A stretch of 14,366 nucleotides of DNA from Deinococcus sp. (GTDB taxonomy: Bacteria; Deinococcota; Deinococci; Deinococcales; Deinococcaceae): positions 1 through 14,366 of the forward strand of contig NZ_JAGLBG010000067.1 of assembly GCF_018260405.1 (NCBI RefSeq). The letters run 5' to 3'. This document shows positions 6,498 to 12,681 of this stretch, piece after piece (within the stretch, counting starts at the first letter, position 1; each line of letters starts with the position of its first letter). The notes under the pieces were generated by a model. It worked only from the letters and a program-made list of their open reading frames with translations, was not told where the DNA came from and did not search any database. The translations under genes were made by a program, and so were the position numbers.

Positions 6498-7457
6498 TTT
6501 AAGCGTTCTGCTGATCAGGCTGTTGGTATAAAACTCGCTGGCCCGTGCGCTGGCTGGCAGTTTGCCCTGCTTGACCAGCGCGGCGACTGCTTTAGTCCAG
6601 TTGGCGGGATTGTTGGCCCCCAGACCGCTTTGCGCGGTGAAGCTACTGGACATCAGCGGCAGGCTGGCTCTGAGCACGTCCAGGCTGCCGCCAGTCGCCC
6701 CGAACACCGGCTGCGCGGTTTTGAAAGCCTGCGTGGGGCTGCCCAGCGTAAATTTCAGGCCGCGCTGACTGGCCCGCACAACTCTTTTGCCCAGGTCGCC
6801 GCCCAGCACGCTATCGGTGGTGATCAGTCCCACGCCCGTCATCGGGTACGCCTGCGAGAGGTCAAGCGTGTAGACCTTTGACCCCCCGGCCCGCAGCTGC
6901 ACCACGTCGTTGTTGATGTACCCCACAGCGGCGTCCACGCGCCCGGCCCGCAGCGCGTCGAGCTGGGTATACCCGATGGTCGCCAGCTTCACGTCCCTGC
7001 CGTTTTCCAGCCTGGCTTCGCCTAGTACGGCCTGAATGGCGCTGTAGCTGCTCCCAAACGGCCCCGGAATACCCACGGTCTTGCCCTTCAGCTCGGCGGG
7101 GGTGTTCAGGGGTTTCAGGCTAAACACCGTCACCGGGCTTTTCTGGTACATCGCCATGACGTAGCGCACCGGAGCGCCCTGGTTGCGGGCGAAAATGGCG
7201 TCCTCGGGGTCGCCCACCACGAAATCCAGTTTGCCTTGCAAGAGCAGCGGCATCAGTTCGTTAATGTACCCGTGCTGAAATTTAACATTGAGGCCCTCGG
7301 CCCTGAAGTACCCCAGCTGGTCGGCCACGTAAAACGGCGTGAACTGAACATTAGGAATGTAGCCCATGCCGATGTTCACGGTGCGGGCTGGGCCAGAAGT
7401 TTGAGCGGCGGCCTGCGCCGAAAGCGCCAGCACAGCGGTGAGGAAAGCGTATTTCAT
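6495..7457 (-). CDS. THI5/NMT1-type ABC transporter substrate-binding protein
   Basis: Periplasmic solute-binding protein of the THI5/NMT1 (SsuA-like) family, 320 aa. The start at 7457 gives a standard signal peptide: MK, a hydrophobic core YAFLTAVLALSA, and AQAAAQ with predicted cleavage near residues 16-19. In-frame upstream codons would place this inside the protein and are rejected. A TATACT box 7 nt upstream supports a leaderless mRNA. The first lobe carries the family signature GYIPNVQFTPFYVADQLGYF (residues 32-51), followed by ELMPLLLQGKLDFVVGDPEDAIFARNQG. The hinge region has GKTVGIPGPFGSSY and ALRAGRVDAAVGY. Relatives bind thiamine pyrimidine precursors (ThiY), riboflavin-like compounds (RibY) or sulfonates; the IPNVQF-PFYVA motif favours the first two, but the ligand is not readable from sequence. 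No permease or ATPase gene is adjacent, so the partners must be encoded elsewhere. Confidence 0.88.
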   Translation of the reverse strand: MKYAFLTAVLALSAQAAAQTSGPARTVNIGMGYIPNVQFTPFYVADQLGYFRAEGLNVKFQHGYINELMPLLLQGKLDFVVGDPEDAIFARNQGAPVRYVMAMYQKSPVTVFSLKPLNTPAELKGKTVGIPGPFGSSYSAIQAVLGEARLENGRDVKLATIGYTQLDALRAGRVDAAVGYINNDVVQLRAGGSKVYTLDLSQAYPMTGVGLITTDSVLGGDLGKRVVRASQRGLKFTLGSPTQAFKTAQPVFGATGGSLDVLRASLPLMSSSFTAQSGLGANNPANWTKAVAALVKQGKLPASARASEFYTNSLISRTLK

Positions 7458-7464
7458 GCCACCG

Positions 7465-7470
7465 AGTATA
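7465..7470 (-). promoter_or_regulatory. -10 box for leaderless substrate-binding protein gene
   Basis: Minus-strand TATACT (5 of 6 to TATAAT) is 7 nt upstream of ATG 7457. A -35 box is not obvious, and the paired direct repeat at 7503-7525 lies farther upstream, where an activator could bind. Confidence 0.5.
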
Positions 7471-7502
7471 GGCAGCCCAGGCTGACGCACCGTGAACCTT
7501 CT

Positions 7503-7525
7503 GCCTGAGTTGGTGGCCTGAGTTG
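7503..7525. repeat. Paired 10-bp direct repeat upstream of the substrate-binding protein gene
   Basis: gcctgagttg occurs at 7503-7512 and 7516-7525 (13-bp period). It lies roughly 46-68 bp upstream of the predicted transcription start near 7457, a usual position for an activator or repressor site. The bound factor is unknown. Confidence 0.5.
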
Positions 7526-7623
7526 ATAACCCAGTGCTCCTGCGGATTATTAACGAAACAGAAGGCGGGCCGTATGACCTGGGCCGGGGCAACTCGCCCG
7601 GCGGGGGGTGAGAACATAGGCCT

Positions 7624-7827
7624 ATGGACTTCGATTCATGGCGACCCGAGGACACCGCACGGCGCTTTGCTCTGATGATCGGCTGTAGCATCGGCATTTT
7701 TACCTTCATAGCGTTGTGGCTGGGCCTGCCTCTCAATTTCTTTCTGGCCGCCCCGGCTGGCGCAGTGGTCGGAGCCGCCGTGTTTTTTGTGTCCTATCCT
7801 CTGCTGCTGGCGATTTACCGCCGCTGA
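7624..7827 (+). CDS. Small two-helix membrane protein
   Basis: Protein of 67 aa, unrecognised family. The N-terminal 13 residues are charged (MDFDSWRPEDTAR). They are followed by two hydrophobic helices: about residues 15-35 (FALMIGCSIGIFTFIALWLGL) and 39-62 (FFLAAPAGAVVGAAVFFVSYPLLL), ending in a short basic tail YRR, which suggests both termini face the cytoplasm. The arrangement is a simple helical hairpin with no catalytic motif. ATG 7624 is the only methionine near the start. A GGGGGTGAG lies about 12 nt upstream, farther than ideal, so initiation is uncertain. It is divergent from the substrate-binding protein gene, sharing a 166-nt upstream region, and is followed after ~130 nt by the RG-repeat gene. 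Compact length and hydrophobic pattern support a real gene. Confidence 0.65.
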   Translation: MDFDSWRPEDTARRFALMIGCSIGIFTFIALWLGLPLNFFLAAPAGAVVGAAVFFVSYPLLLAIYRR

Positions 7828-7942
7828 ATCTGGGGGCTTGACTGCGGCTCACGGCAGGCAAATCGGTCAGACTTCAGGCCAATAAGGTAGACTTGGGGGT
7901 ACGGCCTACGCCGCACTGCCGCAGAAAGCAGTGGGCAGGCAC

Positions 7943-7948
7943 AAGGAG
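7943..7948 (+). promoter_or_regulatory. Shine-Dalgarno of the RG-repeat gene
   Basis: AAGGAG is 7 nt upstream of ATG 7956. It fixes the start there and excludes the in-frame TTG at 7893, which would add 21 basic residues. Confidence 0.7.
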
Positions 7949-7955
7949 TAACAAG

Positions 7956-8525
7956 ATGACGAACGACGAACACCAGCACGACAGCGCACATGACAGCGCC
8001 CAGCCGAGCGACCACACCCCCGAGGAGTTGCGCCACCTGATCCCCGAGCTTCAGGGTGAACCCGACGAAGACCCCGTTCTGGATGCCCAGGAAGCCGCCG
8101 CCGAAGGCCAACATGCCGCGGACCAAGACGACGAGGGTGAAGACGAGTACATCGACGCCGACGACCTGATGGAACTGCTGGGCCAGATGAAGGAAATGCT
8201 TGAAGCCCAGTCCAAGGAAATCCGTGGCCTGCGCCGCGAAATGCGTGAACTGCGCGAGTCGCAGGGTGTGCAGAGCGCTGGCCGCCCCCAGACCGAGCGT
8301 CCCAGCTTCGGTGGCGGCAATGATCGCGGCGGCGACCGTGGCGGCTTCCGGCCCCGTGATGACCGTGGCGAGCGTCCTAGCTTCGGTGGCGGCAATGACC
8401 GTGGCGGCGACCGTGCGGCGGCACCTGACCGTGAATTCCGTCCGCGTGAGGGCGGCGACGAGGGCGGCTTCCGTCCCCGTGCGCGTGCCGACCGTGGCTG
8501 GAGCAACAAGCGCACCGAAGAATAA
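7956..8525 (+). CDS. Acidic coiled-coil protein with C-terminal RG-rich repeats
   Basis: Protein of 189 aa with three parts and no recognised enzyme domain. Residues ~1-70 are highly acidic and disordered (Asp/Glu/Gln/His-rich, including DQDDEGEDEYIDADD). Residues ~69-103 (DDLMELLGQMKEMLEAQSKEI through LRREMRELRES) form a heptad-patterned coiled coil, probably a dimerisation helix. Residues ~109-189 are Arg/Gly-rich and contain two near-identical RPSFGGGNDRGGDR units plus shorter FRPR motifs, resembling RGG/RG tails of RNA-binding proteins and DEAD-box helicases. A role in RNA or nucleic-acid binding is inferred from composition only. The start at 7956 follows a good AAGGAG. A candidate -10 TAGACT lies at 7888-7893. 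The gene ends just before a strong terminator and so appears monocistronic. Confidence 0.78.
   Translation: MTNDEHQHDSAHDSAQPSDHTPEELRHLIPELQGEPDEDPVLDAQEAAAEGQHAADQDDEGEDEYIDADDLMELLGQMKEMLEAQSKEIRGLRREMRELRESQGVQSAGRPQTERPSFGGGNDRGGDRGGFRPRDDRGERPSFGGGNDRGGDRAAAPDREFRPREGGDEGGFRPRARADRGWSNKRTEE
8295..8415 (+). repeat. 46-bp coding direct repeat, 75-bp period
   Basis: Near-identical segments 8295-8340 and 8370-8415 encode E-RPSFGGGNDRGGDR. They differ at only a few bases, mostly synonymous, which suggests a fairly recent in-frame duplication. Confidence 0.75.
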
Positions 8526-8546
8526 ACCGGCACGTTTTTCAGTGCG

Positions 8547-8577
8547 CCTGCTCTCCGGCCCAGAGAGCAGGTTTTTT
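8547..8577 (+). terminator. Rho-independent terminator after the RG-repeat gene
   Basis: Perfect 9-bp stem CCTGCTCTC/GAGAGCAGG with a 7-nt loop (cggccca), followed directly by six T residues. It lies 21 nt beyond the stop codon. Confidence 0.92.
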
Positions 8578-8789
8578 ATGGCTGTTGCGCCGACTTTGTC
8601 CTGTTCTTCCCCACCCTGGCCGAGCAATAAAAAGCGGCGCGAACGATTGCCCATAGAGCATTTTGCAAAAAGATGGTGCTCTTTTGACCCTCTTTTTGCC
8701 GAGTGGAACGAGTGAAAAAGAAAGAGCAGGACGTAGAATGAAGGGGGCGGCGGTGTTTTTCCGGCGTGCCTTTCATTTGCAGAACTGCT
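8578..8789. other. Non-coding, comparatively AT-rich spacer with inverted repeats
   Basis: There is no supportable gene on either strand; frames crossing it are extensions of shadow frames. It contains a 9-bp perfect inverted repeat, GCAAAAAGA (8665-8673) and TCTTTTTGC (8691-8699), and a further AAAAAGA downstream (~8715) that could pair with the same right arm. It separates the convergent ends of the RG-repeat and phosphotransferase genes. Confidence 0.5.
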
Positions 8790-9566
8790 CTAAAACAGTT
8801 CATCGAGCAGCATAAAATACTCGATTTTCTCCAGATCGACCAGTTCGCGCCCGTACAGGTCAAGAAACATTCCGGCGTACAGGTCGCTCAGGTTGCGCCG
8901 CACACTGCGGTAAGCCAGGGCCAGGTCAGCGTGGCGGTCGGCAATACCCAAACGGCCCACATCCACCAGACCCTCTAGCAGCTCGCCGTTGACGATCAGG
9001 TTGGGCAAACAGGGGTCGCCGTGCGTGACGACCAGGTTTTCCTTCGTGGGGCGGGTACGGGCCAGCGTATTGAACACGCCGACCGCGCTCAGCCTACGGT
9101 CATCGTCGAAATTCAACTCGTCTACCAGTCCGGCAGCCACCCGTTCGCGGGCCAGCGCCAGCGCCACGTTCAGGCTCATATTGAAGGGGCAGTCGCGAAT
9201 CGGTAGAGCATGCAGCTCGCGCAGCGCCCGCGCCAGCAGACCAACCACGCGCTCGGGATGTAACAGGGCGTCGGGGTCGCTTAGCGGAATGCCGCGCAGC
9301 CGGGACATCGCCAGGTATTCATGGCCTTCTGTAACCTCGTAGCCGATCACGGCGGGCACAGGCAGGCGGGGAGCCAGCCAGCGCAGACGCTCGCGCTCCT
9401 GGCGCAGTGAACTGACAACACGGGGGTCACGCGGCTGCACCTTGACCACGTGGCGGGTACTGCGCCAGACCTCGGCCCCACTTTCACCGTGGGCCACGCG
9501 TTCCCAGCGGGCCGCAGGCAGCACCCGGCGCAGCGGATCGGGCAGGTTCAGGGCGTCACGACTCAT
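8790..9566 (-). CDS. APH(3')-like aminoglycoside phosphotransferase family protein
   Basis: Cytoplasmic kinase-fold protein of 258 aa in the APH family, whose classical members phosphorylate the 3'-hydroxyl of aminoglycosides using ATP. The core is complete: K42 in HVVKVQ, the catalytic loop THGDPCLPNLIV (HGD 182-184, N189), and the metal-binding D202 in GLVDVGRLGIADRHADLALA. HGD-x-CLPN and D-x-GR-x-G-x-ADR are the APH(3') signatures, and residue spacing closely follows known APH(3') enzymes. Resistance activity is not proven by sequence, since environmental APH-like proteins often have other substrates. Start ATG 9566 is chosen because a TATGCT -10 box sits 7 nt upstream (leaderless); the in-frame ATG 12 nt earlier lies inside that -10. 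The C-terminus (LEKIEYFMLLDELF) is family-like, so it is full length. Confidence 0.88.
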   Translation of the reverse strand: MSRDALNLPDPLRRVLPAARWERVAHGESGAEVWRSTRHVVKVQPRDPRVVSSLRQERERLRWLAPRLPVPAVIGYEVTEGHEYLAMSRLRGIPLSDPDALLHPERVVGLLARALRELHALPIRDCPFNMSLNVALALARERVAAGLVDELNFDDDRRLSAVGVFNTLARTRPTKENLVVTHGDPCLPNLIVNGELLEGLVDVGRLGIADRHADLALAYRSVRRNLSDLYAGMFLDLYGRELVDLEKIEYFMLLDELF

Positions 9567-9570
9567 GCGG

Positions 9571-9598
9571 CCAAGCATAGCGGCCCAAGCATAGCGGC
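9571..9598 (-). promoter_or_regulatory. Perfect 14-bp tandem duplication carrying two -10 boxes
   Basis: On the minus strand GCCGCTATGCTTGG occurs twice without a gap (9585-9598 and 9571-9584). Each copy contains TATGCT (9588-9593 and 9574-9579). The proximal one is 7 nt from ATG 9566, fitting a leaderless transcript; the distal one would start about 14 nt earlier. No -35 match was found. Confidence 0.65.
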
Positions 9599-9643
9599 TG
9601 GGTCTGGCAACGGGGGGCAGCGGCCCAGGCCAGAGCCGTGGAG

Positions 9644-9649
9644 TAGACT
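9644..9649 (+). promoter_or_regulatory. -10 box for leaderless DUF2229-like gene
   Basis: TAGACT is 6 nt upstream of GTG 9656, the spacing seen at other leaderless-type starts here. No -35 is evident. Confidence 0.4.
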
Positions 9650-9655
9650 GTAGGG

Positions 9656-10534
9656 GTGAAGGTTGGTTTGCTTGATTCGCGCGCGGCGCGACTGTCCGGG
9701 TACTGGTTGGCGTTCCTGAAAGAACTGGGGGCAGAGTCAGTGCTGCCCGCCCTGTCTGCTGCCGAGGCGCTGGCGCTAGGGCAGCAAAGCCTGGAAGGTG
9801 AACCGGTCACGGTGCAGCTGGCACTGGGGCGCATCCTGAGCCTGGAACATCCCGATCTGGTGGTCGTTCCCGAGTGGCCCACCGTATCGGGCGACGCCTG
9901 GGGCGAGGCACTGACCGAGTTGCTGCCCCGGCGCATCAGCGGCCTGCCCCCACTGGTCAGCGTACCCGACGCGAGCCACAAGTCCACCGAAACTGCCGCC
10001 ACTGAACTCGGCTTGCGGCTAACGCACAACGCCGGGCAGGTGCGCCTGGCCCTAGATAAAGTGCGCCCGCTGCTCAGCGCCCCCAGAAGCAGCTTGCCCA
10101 ACCTCAGCCGCGCTTCGCAGGCGACTGTGGCCGTGATTGGCCCGCGTACCCTGCTAAACGAAGACGCCTTGGCCGCTGGCCTACGCCCGGCGCTGGAAGC
10201 CCTGGAACTGTATCCGGTGTTCAGCACCCAGTTGCCACTGCCCGACATCGTTCAGCGGGCCGAGCGCATGGAGAACGCCGCCAAGGTTCCGGCGGGCGAG
10301 CGCGAACTGTTCGGCGCAGCTTCCCTGATTGCCGGAAAAAGTGCGGTGCGCGGCCTGATTTTGGTCAGTCCGGCCCGCGACAGGGCCACCGCCGCCGCCC
10401 TCGAACGCTTGGCCCAGAAGATGCATAAGCCGACGCTGCTTCTCAGTGCAGACGGCGGCCAGACCGAGTGGCCCGAACTGCCACCCTTCAGCCGCCGCCT
10501 GACCCCCAGCCCCAGTGCCACGGACGAGACGTGA
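9656..10534 (+). CDS. DUF2229-like (acyl-CoA dehydratase/activase-related fold) protein without Fe-S cysteines
   Basis: Protein of 292 aa, presumed cytoplasmic. The N-terminus (MKVGLLDSRAARLSGYWLAFLKELGAESVLP) and the following HPDLVVVPEW match the pattern of DUF2229 proteins: a start of the MKIGIPRA type, a segment ending in FF-ELG-x-E-V-x-LS, and a later D-x-I-x-x-P strand. A second Rossmann-like lobe begins TVAVIGPRTLLNEDALAAGLRPALEALELYPVFSTQLPLPD, resembling the 2-hydroxyacyl-CoA dehydratase-type lobe. The family's Cys-x-Pro between the first two elements is replaced here (EGEPVTVQLALG), and the protein has no cysteines at all, so Fe-S chemistry is unlikely. A structural or regulatory role is possible. 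GTG 9656 follows a -10 box by 6 nt. The stop overlaps the next gene's start as GTGA, so the two are probably translationally coupled. The family call is tentative. Confidence 0.5.
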   Translation: MKVGLLDSRAARLSGYWLAFLKELGAESVLPALSAAEALALGQQSLEGEPVTVQLALGRILSLEHPDLVVVPEWPTVSGDAWGEALTELLPRRISGLPPLVSVPDASHKSTETAATELGLRLTHNAGQVRLALDKVRPLLSAPRSSLPNLSRASQATVAVIGPRTLLNEDALAAGLRPALEALELYPVFSTQLPLPDIVQRAERMENAAKVPAGERELFGAASLIAGKSAVRGLILVSPARDRATAAALERLAQKMHKPTLLLSADGGQTEWPELPPFSRRLTPSPSATDET

Positions 10535-10896
10535 ACCTCTGGCGCTGGCTGACCACCCCCGACCCGGCGCCGGGCCTGACGACCACCAAGCTGCTTAAGC
10601 TGGCGATCCGGGTCATGCTGTTCGCGCTCATGGCCAGTCTGGTCAGCGCGTGCCTGCAACTGACGCCGCTGCGCCCCTACCTGAAAACCGGCTGGGGCAG
10701 CATGTTGCTGGTCTTTGCGCTGTACTTGCCCTGCATTAAGTTTTTCAACATAGATACCTTCACTAACAGAACACCGCCCCCAGTCAATCAGCGCCCAGGC
10801 ACGGCAGCGACCCTGACTCCGGCGCAGCGGCGTAAGGAAAAAAACCGCTTTGCCGGGGTCAAGAAAGCCCCGCCCAAATACGGCGGACGGCGCTAG
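10531..10896 (+). CDS. Small membrane protein coupled to the DUF2229-like gene
   Basis: Protein of 121 aa, unrecognised. The GTG at 10531 shares GTGA with the preceding stop codon (4-nt overlap), which decides the start; an in-frame ATG at 10468 would extend backwards through the neighbour and is rejected. After ~23 hydrophilic residues there are two predicted membrane helices: about 24-45 (IRVMLFALMASLVSACLQL) and 55-74 (GSMLLVFALYLPCIKFF). The C-terminal ~45 residues are Pro-rich and then strongly basic (QRRKEKNRFAGVKKAPPKYGGRR), probably cytoplasmic. No catalytic motif is visible. The cysteines at the end of helix 1 and in helix 2 are not in a known motif. The coupling implies joint action or fixed stoichiometry with the DUF2229-like protein, possibly as its membrane anchor; this is inference. 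Confidence 0.72.
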   Translation: MNLWRWLTTPDPAPGLTTTKLLKLAIRVMLFALMASLVSACLQLTPLRPYLKTGWGSMLLVFALYLPCIKFFNIDTFTNRTPPPVNQRPGTAATLTPAQRRKEKNRFAGVKKAPPKYGGRR

Positions 10897-10973
10897 AAAC
10901 AGCTCTGGGGCCGATCTCGGGGTTCGCGGCGCGGACACTTGAAGGCTTTACACCTGTCTTAACCTAGCCTGTT

Positions 10974-11387
10974 GTGAATTCTGTGTCAGAAGGGTTATGG
11001 CTCAATCTGGGAATGATCTGGGTAGGCGCACTTCAAACCAAAGGACAGCTGAGCCGCCTTGAGCCGTACAAGAAGGATGTACGGGTAGTGACGGTTTACA
11101 CGCACACATTCGTGCTGGGCAATGAAAAAGGTCTGGCCGACGACCGCGAAGATCCGTTTTACACCGCGACCGGAGCCACGCCCGAAGAGGCGGAAGCGGC
11201 GGCGCACATGGTTTATATGCGGGCCAGCGCCTGCACACACAGCATGAAACGCACCTCGCCGACGCTGCTGGAGTGCAGCCACTGCGGCGTTCAACAGCGC
11301 ACACCCATGCATGTCAGCCACCAGCCAGAAGCTAAAGCCAAACAGAAGAAACCCGCTCGGCTCTTTGGACTGTTTCGGGCCAGCTAA
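10974..11387 (+). CDS. Hypothetical protein with possible zinc-binding Cys/His cluster
   Basis: Protein of up to 137 aa, unrecognised. The start is unsure: GTG 10974, GTG 10983 and ATG 11013 are all in frame. A TTTACA (10947-10952) and a TAGCCT (10965-10970) lie upstream but are only 12 nt apart, so they are not a standard promoter pair. The sequence is soluble-looking. Residues 35-90 form a mixed strand/helix segment (VRVVTVYTHTFVLGN, then ATPEEAEAAAHMVYMRASACTH). C87, H89, C101 and C104 (C-x-H-x11-C-x2-C) could form a small zinc site. The tail is basic (KAKQKKPARLF). The stop codon TAA is the first triplet of the 14-nt element shared with the gene ending at 6495. A terminator is not visible. 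Confidence 0.6.
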   Translation: MNSVSEGLWLNLGMIWVGALQTKGQLSRLEPYKKDVRVVTVYTHTFVLGNEKGLADDREDPFYTATGATPEEAEAAAHMVYMRASACTHSMKRTSPTLLECSHCGVQQRTPMHVSHQPEAKAKQKKPARLFGLFRAS

Positions 11388-11398
11388 TACGGAGTCCG
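11385..11398 (+). repeat. Stop-codon-embedded 14-nt element, copy 2
   Basis: TAATACGGAGTCCG, whose TAA is the stop codon of the preceding gene. It differs from copy 1 (6484-6497, minus) at one base, in the centre of the CGGANTCCG palindrome. Confidence 0.55.
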
Positions 11399-11637
11399 AT
11401 TGGGGCCGCGACGGGCTGAGATTGACGGGCTGGTGGTGGCTAGCCCTGGAACGACTGACAGCCTGCTAGTTCGTCATAACGTTTCTGGCGTTTCACTAAC
11501 TGGAAAATAACGAGGGTTACCTATGAGTAAAGGTCTATCCCCTCGAATTTACATTTTTCTAATTACCAAGATGCTGTGCCATACGGAATAATTGAACGCC
11601 GCACTAGTTCTGCTTCTAAGACTGACACCCTATCCTT
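11399..11637. other. Intergenic region between convergent genes, AT-rich at its right half
   Basis: No convincing gene or terminator is visible. Base composition drops clearly in AT content's favour from about 11475 to 11637, unlike the surrounding GC-rich DNA. A 22-codon frame (11523-11591) preceded by GAGGG is noted but too short to support. A GACGGGCTG direct repeat occurs at 11410 and 11424. The AT-rich half could be a remnant of inserted foreign DNA. Confidence 0.4.
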
Positions 11638-12681
11638 TTATAAGTGGTCAAGAATGTGCCCACTTCCTCGCACTGCCACCCGTACCTGTTGCCCTTCCTC
11701 AATACGCTGAGGCATGTAGGTTTGCATCAGGACAGTCTGCCCCCCTTCCAATTGCAGGGTATACAGCGTGGATGGCCCACCGAATTCCCGACTGATGACC
11801 CGCGCTCCCGTCCCCGTTTCGCTGAGCGTGACCTGTTCGGGACGCACGCTGATGGTGACTGTTCCTGTCGCTGCTGAAGTCAGGCCGATGTGGCCCAGTG
11901 ATGTTGCGGCCTGTGTTCCTGCGGCAACTCCGGAAAGGAGATTACTCCGTCCCAGAAAATTGGCGACGAAGGCCGTGCGCGGGTAGAGGTACATCTCGTC
12001 TGGCGTGGCGACCTGCTCAAGCTGTCCGTCCCGCATGACCGCCAGGCGGTCACTGAACGCCAATGCCTCTTCCTGGTCGTGGGTCACCAGAATGGCCGCC
12101 ATGCCTGACTGACGCAGTAGTTGGCGCAGTTCATGGCGGGTCGAGTGGCGTAAGCCTGCGTCGAGATTGGAAAAGGGTTCATCCAGCAGCAGCAGCGCGG
12201 GGCGCGGAGCCAGGGCGCGGGCCAGAGCCACCCGCTGCTGTTGTCCGCCCGAGAGTTGCGCGGGCAGGCGCGTTTCAAAGACAGTCAGGCCCACCAGTGC
12301 CAGCGTTTCGCGTGCGCGGGGCAGTCGCTCAGCGTGGGGCAGGTGTTGCAAACCAAAAGCCACGTTCTCCAGCACGGTCAGATGGGGAAACAGGGCGTAA
12401 TCCTGAAAAACCAGTCCTACGCCGCGCTTCTCAGGCGGCAAGCGGCTGACTTCCTTTCCCGCAATCGTAATGCTCCCGGCGTCCGGGGTATCCAACCCGG
12501 CAATCAGGCGCAGGGTAGTCGTTTTGCCGCAGCCAGACGGCCCCAGCAGGGTCAGCAGTTCTCCGGGGTTCAGTTCCAGATTGAGCCCACCCACCACGGG
12601 CGGCAGCTCAGGTCGGAACCTGCGGGTCAGGGCTTCCAGGCGTAGGAGCAAGTCTCTACTTTGGGGGACGGGCGTGTTCAT
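11638..12681 (-). CDS. Fe3+-type ABC transporter ATP-binding protein (FbpC-like)
   Basis: Cytoplasmic ATPase subunit powering an importer of the iron(III)/spermidine/thiamine class, 347 aa. The nucleotide-binding domain is complete: Walker A GPSGCGKT (47-54), Q-loop Q93 in VFQDYALFPH, signature LSGGQQQR (143-150), Walker B LLLLDEP (163-169), D-loop SNLDA, and switch H201 in THDQEEA. Residues ~250-347 form a C-terminal TOBE-like region (TVTISVRPEQV, then a final segment with TYMPQRIEEGQQVRV). That makes it FbpC-like rather than the shorter ThiQ. The order permease then ATPase, with ATGA start/stop overlap at 12678-12681, shows translational coupling to the double permease. Iron as substrate is the most likely reading, but phosphonate or sugar relatives are not excluded because the binding protein is outside the window. 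Confidence 0.9.
   Translation of the reverse strand: MNTPVPQSRDLLLRLEALTRRFRPELPPVVGGLNLELNPGELLTLLGPSGCGKTTTLRLIAGLDTPDAGSITIAGKEVSRLPPEKRGVGLVFQDYALFPHLTVLENVAFGLQHLPHAERLPRARETLALVGLTVFETRLPAQLSGGQQQRVALARALAPRPALLLLDEPFSNLDAGLRHSTRHELRQLLRQSGMAAILVTHDQEEALAFSDRLAVMRDGQLEQVATPDEMYLYPRTAFVANFLGRSNLLSGVAAGTQAATSLGHIGLTSAATGTVTISVRPEQVTLSETGTGARVISREFGGPSTLYTLQLEGGQTVLMQTYMPQRIEEGQQVRVAVRGSGHILDHL

Noticed and set aside
7458..7623. TPP or FMN riboswitch upstream of the THI5/NMT1-type gene
   Set aside because: No conserved aptamer core was seen, and a -10 box lies 7 nt from the start codon, leaving no leader.
7815..8654. Minus-strand open frame antisense to the RG-repeat gene
   Set aside because: Its Ala/Thr-rich composition is the antisense of the RG repeats. 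The plus-strand gene has a Shine-Dalgarno and a terminator.
8782..8801. GAACTG/CAGTTC hairpin at the 3' end of the phosphotransferase gene as a terminator
   Set aside because: The 6-bp stem overlaps the stop codon and is not followed by a T-run on the minus strand.
9567..9578. Phosphotransferase start at ATG 9578
   Set aside because: That ATG is part of the TATGCT -10 box; the start at 9566 has the correct leaderless spacing.
11523..11591. 22-codon frame with GAGGG upstream
   Set aside because: Too short, with no recognisable protein and only a partial ribosome-binding site; kept as a note in the AT-rich spacer.
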